Origin: Marinomonas hwangdonensis
GTDB lineage: Bacteria; Pseudomonadota; Gammaproteobacteria; Pseudomonadales; Marinomonadaceae
Length of the DNA stretch: 64,000 bases
Direction of reading: 5' to 3'
Assembly (NCBI RefSeq): GCF_003721245.1
Contig: NZ_RIZG01000001.1
Coordinates: 124,001-188,000 of the forward strand
The notes beneath the pieces were generated by a model that saw nothing but the letters and a program-made list of their open reading frames with translations, was not told the origin of the DNA and searched no databases. Made by a program: the position numbers and the translations under genes. Below, piece by piece: positions 63,741 through 64,000 of the stretch. The stretch's first letter is position 1, and each line of letters opens with the position of its first letter.

Positions 63741-64000
63741 TCAATTCACCCGACCATAAAAGGTTTTGCTTGCGGCTTCTGATAGCGCAATTCCAGGCTG
63801 TGAATTATAGGCGAGAACCGCCAACATACGAGTGGTCTCGCCTTATGTTGGTGTGGCTCGGTGAATGGCATTTCGACCACGGAAAAGCACCAATGCGCCA
63901 GGTTCGATTGCCAACCTTTTTTCCGACACTCCAGAGCGGGTAATATAACGGCATAGCCTTTCGAGTTTACTTCTATCCTGTGCGTTGCTCATCATGACGC
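63741..64000 (-). pseudogene. 2OG-Fe(II) oxygenase-like protein, C-terminal part with in-frame stop
   Basis: Reading in from the right edge, the frame gives ERLCRYITRSGVSEKRLAIE, then PGALVLFRGRNAIHRATPT, then TAA (63843-63845 on the reverse strand), then GETTRMLAVLAYNSQPGIAL and SEAASKTFYGRVN before TGA at 63741. The GALVLFRGRNAIHR block (with the distal iron His and the 2OG-binding Arg) and the LAVLAYNSQPG block belong to one protein, in the same frame. The usual residue at the stop is Glu, so one substitution (GAA to TAA) would explain it. It may be a recent null allele or a sequence error. The N-terminal part lies outside the window. I associate the block with HalD/ArpA-type oxygenases. 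Confidence 0.7.

Overview
The window reads as a chromosomal stretch of a marine gammaproteobacterium, most likely Oceanospirillales and Marinomonas-like. This is inferred from protein resemblance and gene order: a Pseudomonas-type aruF-aruG-astD-astB order, a two-gene GlnK-Amt unit, an ArsJ arsenic operon, an OprC-type copper receptor, UbiK, YifB and Rep. No marker gene such as 16S rRNA is present, so the genus is a guess. The host part is moderate in GC. One block, about 44.05-58.63 kb, is visibly AT-richer and is a mobile element.

Layout. 0-0.9 kb: tail of a GGDEF protein and a DUF4160/DUF2442 pair. 0.9-5.1 kb: late cobalamin synthesis (cobQ facing away from cobD-cobC-cobU). 5.2-6.8 kb: gpt, a DUF2914 protein and a DUF1904 protein. 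6.8-11.9 kb: arginine succinyltransferase catabolism (aruF, aruG, astD, astB), without astC and astE. 12-18.7 kb: a DUF1653 protein, then an RND efflux pump and adaptor flanked by two LysR regulators. 18.8-24.4 kb: mmsA, a ClpP-fold-like lipoprotein, a DUF1289 protein, radA and a GNAT-nitrilase fusion. 24.5-26.3 kb: amt-glnK with a possible sigma-54 promoter. 26.5-31.4 kb: ubiK, a Trp-rich protein, yifB, rep, a monooxygenase and tRNA-Arg(CCG). 31.6-37.4 kb: an Lrp regulator facing a nucleoside-recognition membrane protein, an IS5-type remnant, ilvD, an NhaR-like regulator and a hibernation factor. 37.6-39.2 kb: a DUF6933-like gene and a PhnA/YjdM protein. 39.3-43.1 kb: arsenic operon (arsR, acr3, GAPDH, arsJ). 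43.3 kb: an internally duplicated lipoprotein.

The mobile element lies between a tRNA with anticodon CAT (43963-44039, probably tRNA-Ile2) and a perfect 51-bp copy of the tRNA 3' half at 58581-58631. Beside the far copy it carries a P4-type tyrosine integrase. Inside are an excisionase-like HTH protein, a ribbon-helix-helix accessory protein, a TraD/TrwB-like coupling protein and a TrwC-type (MOBF) relaxase-helicase. There is no type IV secretion channel, so it looks like an integrative mobilizable element. Its cargo is defensive: a two-gene cassette of a 110-aa protein and a 1099-aa TPR + PIN-nuclease protein that share a Gly/Asp-rich motif (resembling what I recall as GapS6a/GapS6b), then DarT-DarG and a PD-(D/E)XK-nuclease-like protein immediately downstream. 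A 472-aa zinc-motif protein of unknown function sits at the left end.

Beyond the element are a DUF2946 protein and a TonB-dependent copper receptor, a membrane GGDEF protein with an intact GGEEF motif, a secreted protein, and the 3' end of a 2OG-Fe(II) oxygenase-like gene interrupted by one in-frame TAA. The most promising leads are the defence cargo, especially the shared-motif pair and the DarTG+nuclease trio, the tRNA-terminator replacement at the attachment site, and the 16-bp-phased repeats upstream of arsR.
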